A stretch of DNA of 13,145 nt. It comes from an uncultured Eubacteriales bacterium (lineage in GTDB: Bacteria; Bacillota; Clostridia; Oscillospirales; Acutalibacteraceae). Location of the stretch: NCBI GenBank assembly GCA_900319655.1, contig ONPH01000101.1, positions 1-13,145 of the forward strand, in the 5' to 3' direction. This document shows positions 11,733 through 13,145 of this stretch, in pieces (within the stretch, counting starts at the first letter, position 1; each line of letters begins with the position of its first letter). A model generated the notes under the pieces. It did not search any database. It saw nothing but the letters and a program-made list of their open reading frames with translations, and had not been told where the DNA came from. The position numbers were made by a program, and so were the translations under genes.

Positions 11733-13145
11733 ATGGTAAATGTCAAACCCGTAAAACTGGGCAACACCGAGAGAATGAGCTTTGGCAAGATTGATGAAGT
11801 TATCGACATGCCGAACCTTATCGAGGTGCAGAAGGAATCCTACAATTGGTTCCTTAACGAAGGCCTTGAGGAAGTGTTTAAGGACGTTTCCGGCATTACC
11901 GACTATCAGGACAACCTTGTCCTCGATTTTATTGATTATACTCTCGACATCGAGCACCCCAATTACAGCGTAATTGAGTGTAAGGTAAGAGACGCCACAT
12001 ATTCGGCAGCTTTGAGGGTTACCGCCCGTCTGCTCAATAAATCCACCGGCGAAATTAAAGAAAGCAACGTCTTTATGGGCGACTTCCCGCTGATGACTCC
12101 CAGCGGAACCTTTGTAATCAACGGCGCGGAGCGTGTTATTGTATCACAGCTCGTTCGTTCTCCGGGCGTTTATTACAAGATGGATCACGACAAAACCGGT
12201 AAAAAGCTCTACTCCACCACCGTTATCCCCAACCGAGGCGCGTGGCTCGAGTACGAGACCGACATAAACGACGTTTTCTATGTTCGTATTGATAAGAACA
12301 GAAAGCTTCCCGTAACATCCTTCATCAGAGCTCTCGGACTTGGTTCCGACGCCGAAATCCTCGACTTCTTCGGTGACGACGAGCGAATGAAGGCGACTAT
12401 CGAAAAGGATCAGGCTCACAACATTGAGGAAGGTCTTATCGAGGTTTACAAAAAGCTCCGTCCGTCGGAGCCCCCGACAGTTGACAGCGCGCAGATTCAT
12501 ATCAACAACCTGTTCTTCGACGAGAACCGTTACGATATGTCAAGAGTCGGCAGATATAAATACAACAAAAAGCTCGGTATCGCAAACCGCCTTGCAGGCA
12601 ACACCCTTGCCGAGCCGCTCGCAAATCCGCGCACAGGCGAGGTTATGGCGCTCAGAGATGAGAAAATCTCCAAGGAGAAGGCTCTCGAGATTGAGAACGC
12701 CGGCGTAAACGTAGCTTATGTAAAGAACTCCGAGGGCGAGACCGTTAAGATTATCTCTAACGGCATGGTAGATATCGGCTGCTACGTTGACTTTGACGCC
12801 GAGGCAGAGTGCGATATCAAGGAGAATGTACGCTTTGACGTTCTCTGCGAAATTCTCGATTCTGCCGAGAACGAGGAGCAGCTCAAGGAAATGCTCACCG
12901 ACCGCGCTGCAGAGCTTGTTCCCAACCACATCACCGTTGAGGACATCTTTGCTACAATCAACTACCTCAACTGCGTTGCAAAGGGTATCGGCAACACCGA
13001 CGACATTGATAACCTCGGTAACAGACGTATCCGCTGCGTAGGCGAGCTTCTCCAGAACCAGTTCAGAATTGGTTTTTCGAGACTTGAAAGAGTAGTAAGG
13101 GAGAGAATGACAACCCAGTCTCAGGATATGGATTCGCTCTCGCCT
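11733..13145 (+). CDS. rpoB: DNA-directed RNA polymerase beta subunit, N-terminal part (3' end outside window)
   Basis: The beta subunit forms one jaw of RNA polymerase and half of the active-site channel. The first 471 residues are visible and the frame is open to the last base. Recognisable blocks are [15 protein letters not shown] near the N-terminus, [34 protein letters not shown], and near the end [35 protein letters not shown]. The intervening lobe differs from E. coli, as usual in Bacillota. The window stops shortly before the rifampicin-binding region (FGSSQLSQFMDQ in homologs), so resistance cannot be judged. AAAGGAG lies 9 bases before the ATG. The expected upstream partners rplJ and rplL are not present; instead the gene has its own promoter and a repeat-rich upstream region. 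Confidence 0.98.
   Translation, partial: MVNVKPVKLGNTERMSFGKIDEVIDMPNLIEVQKESYNWFLNEGLEEVFKDVSGITDYQDNLVLDFIDYTLDIEHPNYSVIECKVRDATYSAALRVTARLLNKSTGEIKESNVFMGDFPLMTPSGTFVINGAERVIVSQLVRSPGVYYKMDHDKTGKKLYSTTVIPNRGAWLEYETDINDVFYVRIDKNRKLPVTSFIRALGLGSDAEILDFFGDDERMKATIEKDQAHNIEEGLIEVYKKLRPSEPPTVDSAQIHINNLFFDENRYDMSRVGRYKYNKKLGIANRLAGNTLAEPLANPRTGEVMALRDEKISKEKALEIENAGVNVAYVKNSEGETVKIISNGMVDIGCYVDFDAEAECDIKENVRFDVLCEILDSAENEEQLKEMLTDRAAELVPNHITVEDIFATINYLNCVAKGIGNTDDIDNLGNRRIRCVGELLQNQFRIGFSRLERVVRERMTTQSQDMDSLSP

Noticed and set aside
11570..11794. Small frame beginning in the rpoB leader and running into rpoB
   Set aside because: It starts with TTG, lacks a binding site, overlaps the rpoB start in another frame and has no recognisable content.

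Overview
The window looks like a chromosomal segment of an anaerobic, fermentative member of the Clostridia, probably near Ruminococcus/Oscillospiraceae. This is inferred from the mid-GC composition, the AAGGAG-type ribosome binding sites, the L-lactate dehydrogenase, the oxygen-sensitive flavin/iron-sulfur transhydrogenase and the many short structured intergenic repeats. No phage, plasmid, IS transposase, CRISPR array, tRNA or rRNA gene was seen.

Layout, left to right. (1) 1-829: the 3' part of tuf (EF-Tu) on +, closed by a strong terminator. (2) 841-2525: a three-hairpin repeat, then a UraA-type uracil permease gene on +, with a terminator. (3) 2636-3838: a GC-rich nested palindrome in the convergent gap, ldh on - with its own promoter, and an 80-bp palindromic repeat that probably ends the next operon. 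(4) 3855-8176: a three-gene operon on - encoding NuoE-like, NuoF-like and NuoG/GltD-fusion subunits, matching the StnABC (Sporomusa-type) electron-bifurcating transhydrogenase. (5) 8305-8877: a 148-bp element with terminal inverted repeats and a DUF1292 gene with promoter and terminator. (6) 8898-11007: an operon on - of an HprK-like P-loop protein, an NAD(P)H-hydrate epimerase and a membrane zinc-ribbon protein. (7) 11039-11351: a 313-bp multi-hairpin element. (8) 11503-13145: promoter, long leader and the 5' part of rpoB on +.

How the genes fit together: StnABC would balance NADH, NADPH and ferredoxin. LDH would re-oxidise NADH on pyruvate, and the epimerase would repair damaged NAD(P)H hydrates, so much of the middle concerns nicotinamide cofactors. 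This shared theme is inference; the transcription units are separate. tuf, uraA and rpoB are housekeeping genes.

The most unusual observation is in the NuoF-like subunit. The reading frame is intact, but about 26 residues that normally carry three of the four cysteines of the [4Fe-4S] cluster beside FMN are missing. The second theme is the density of structured intergenic repeats: at least four distinct families lie in 13 kb, all between genes.
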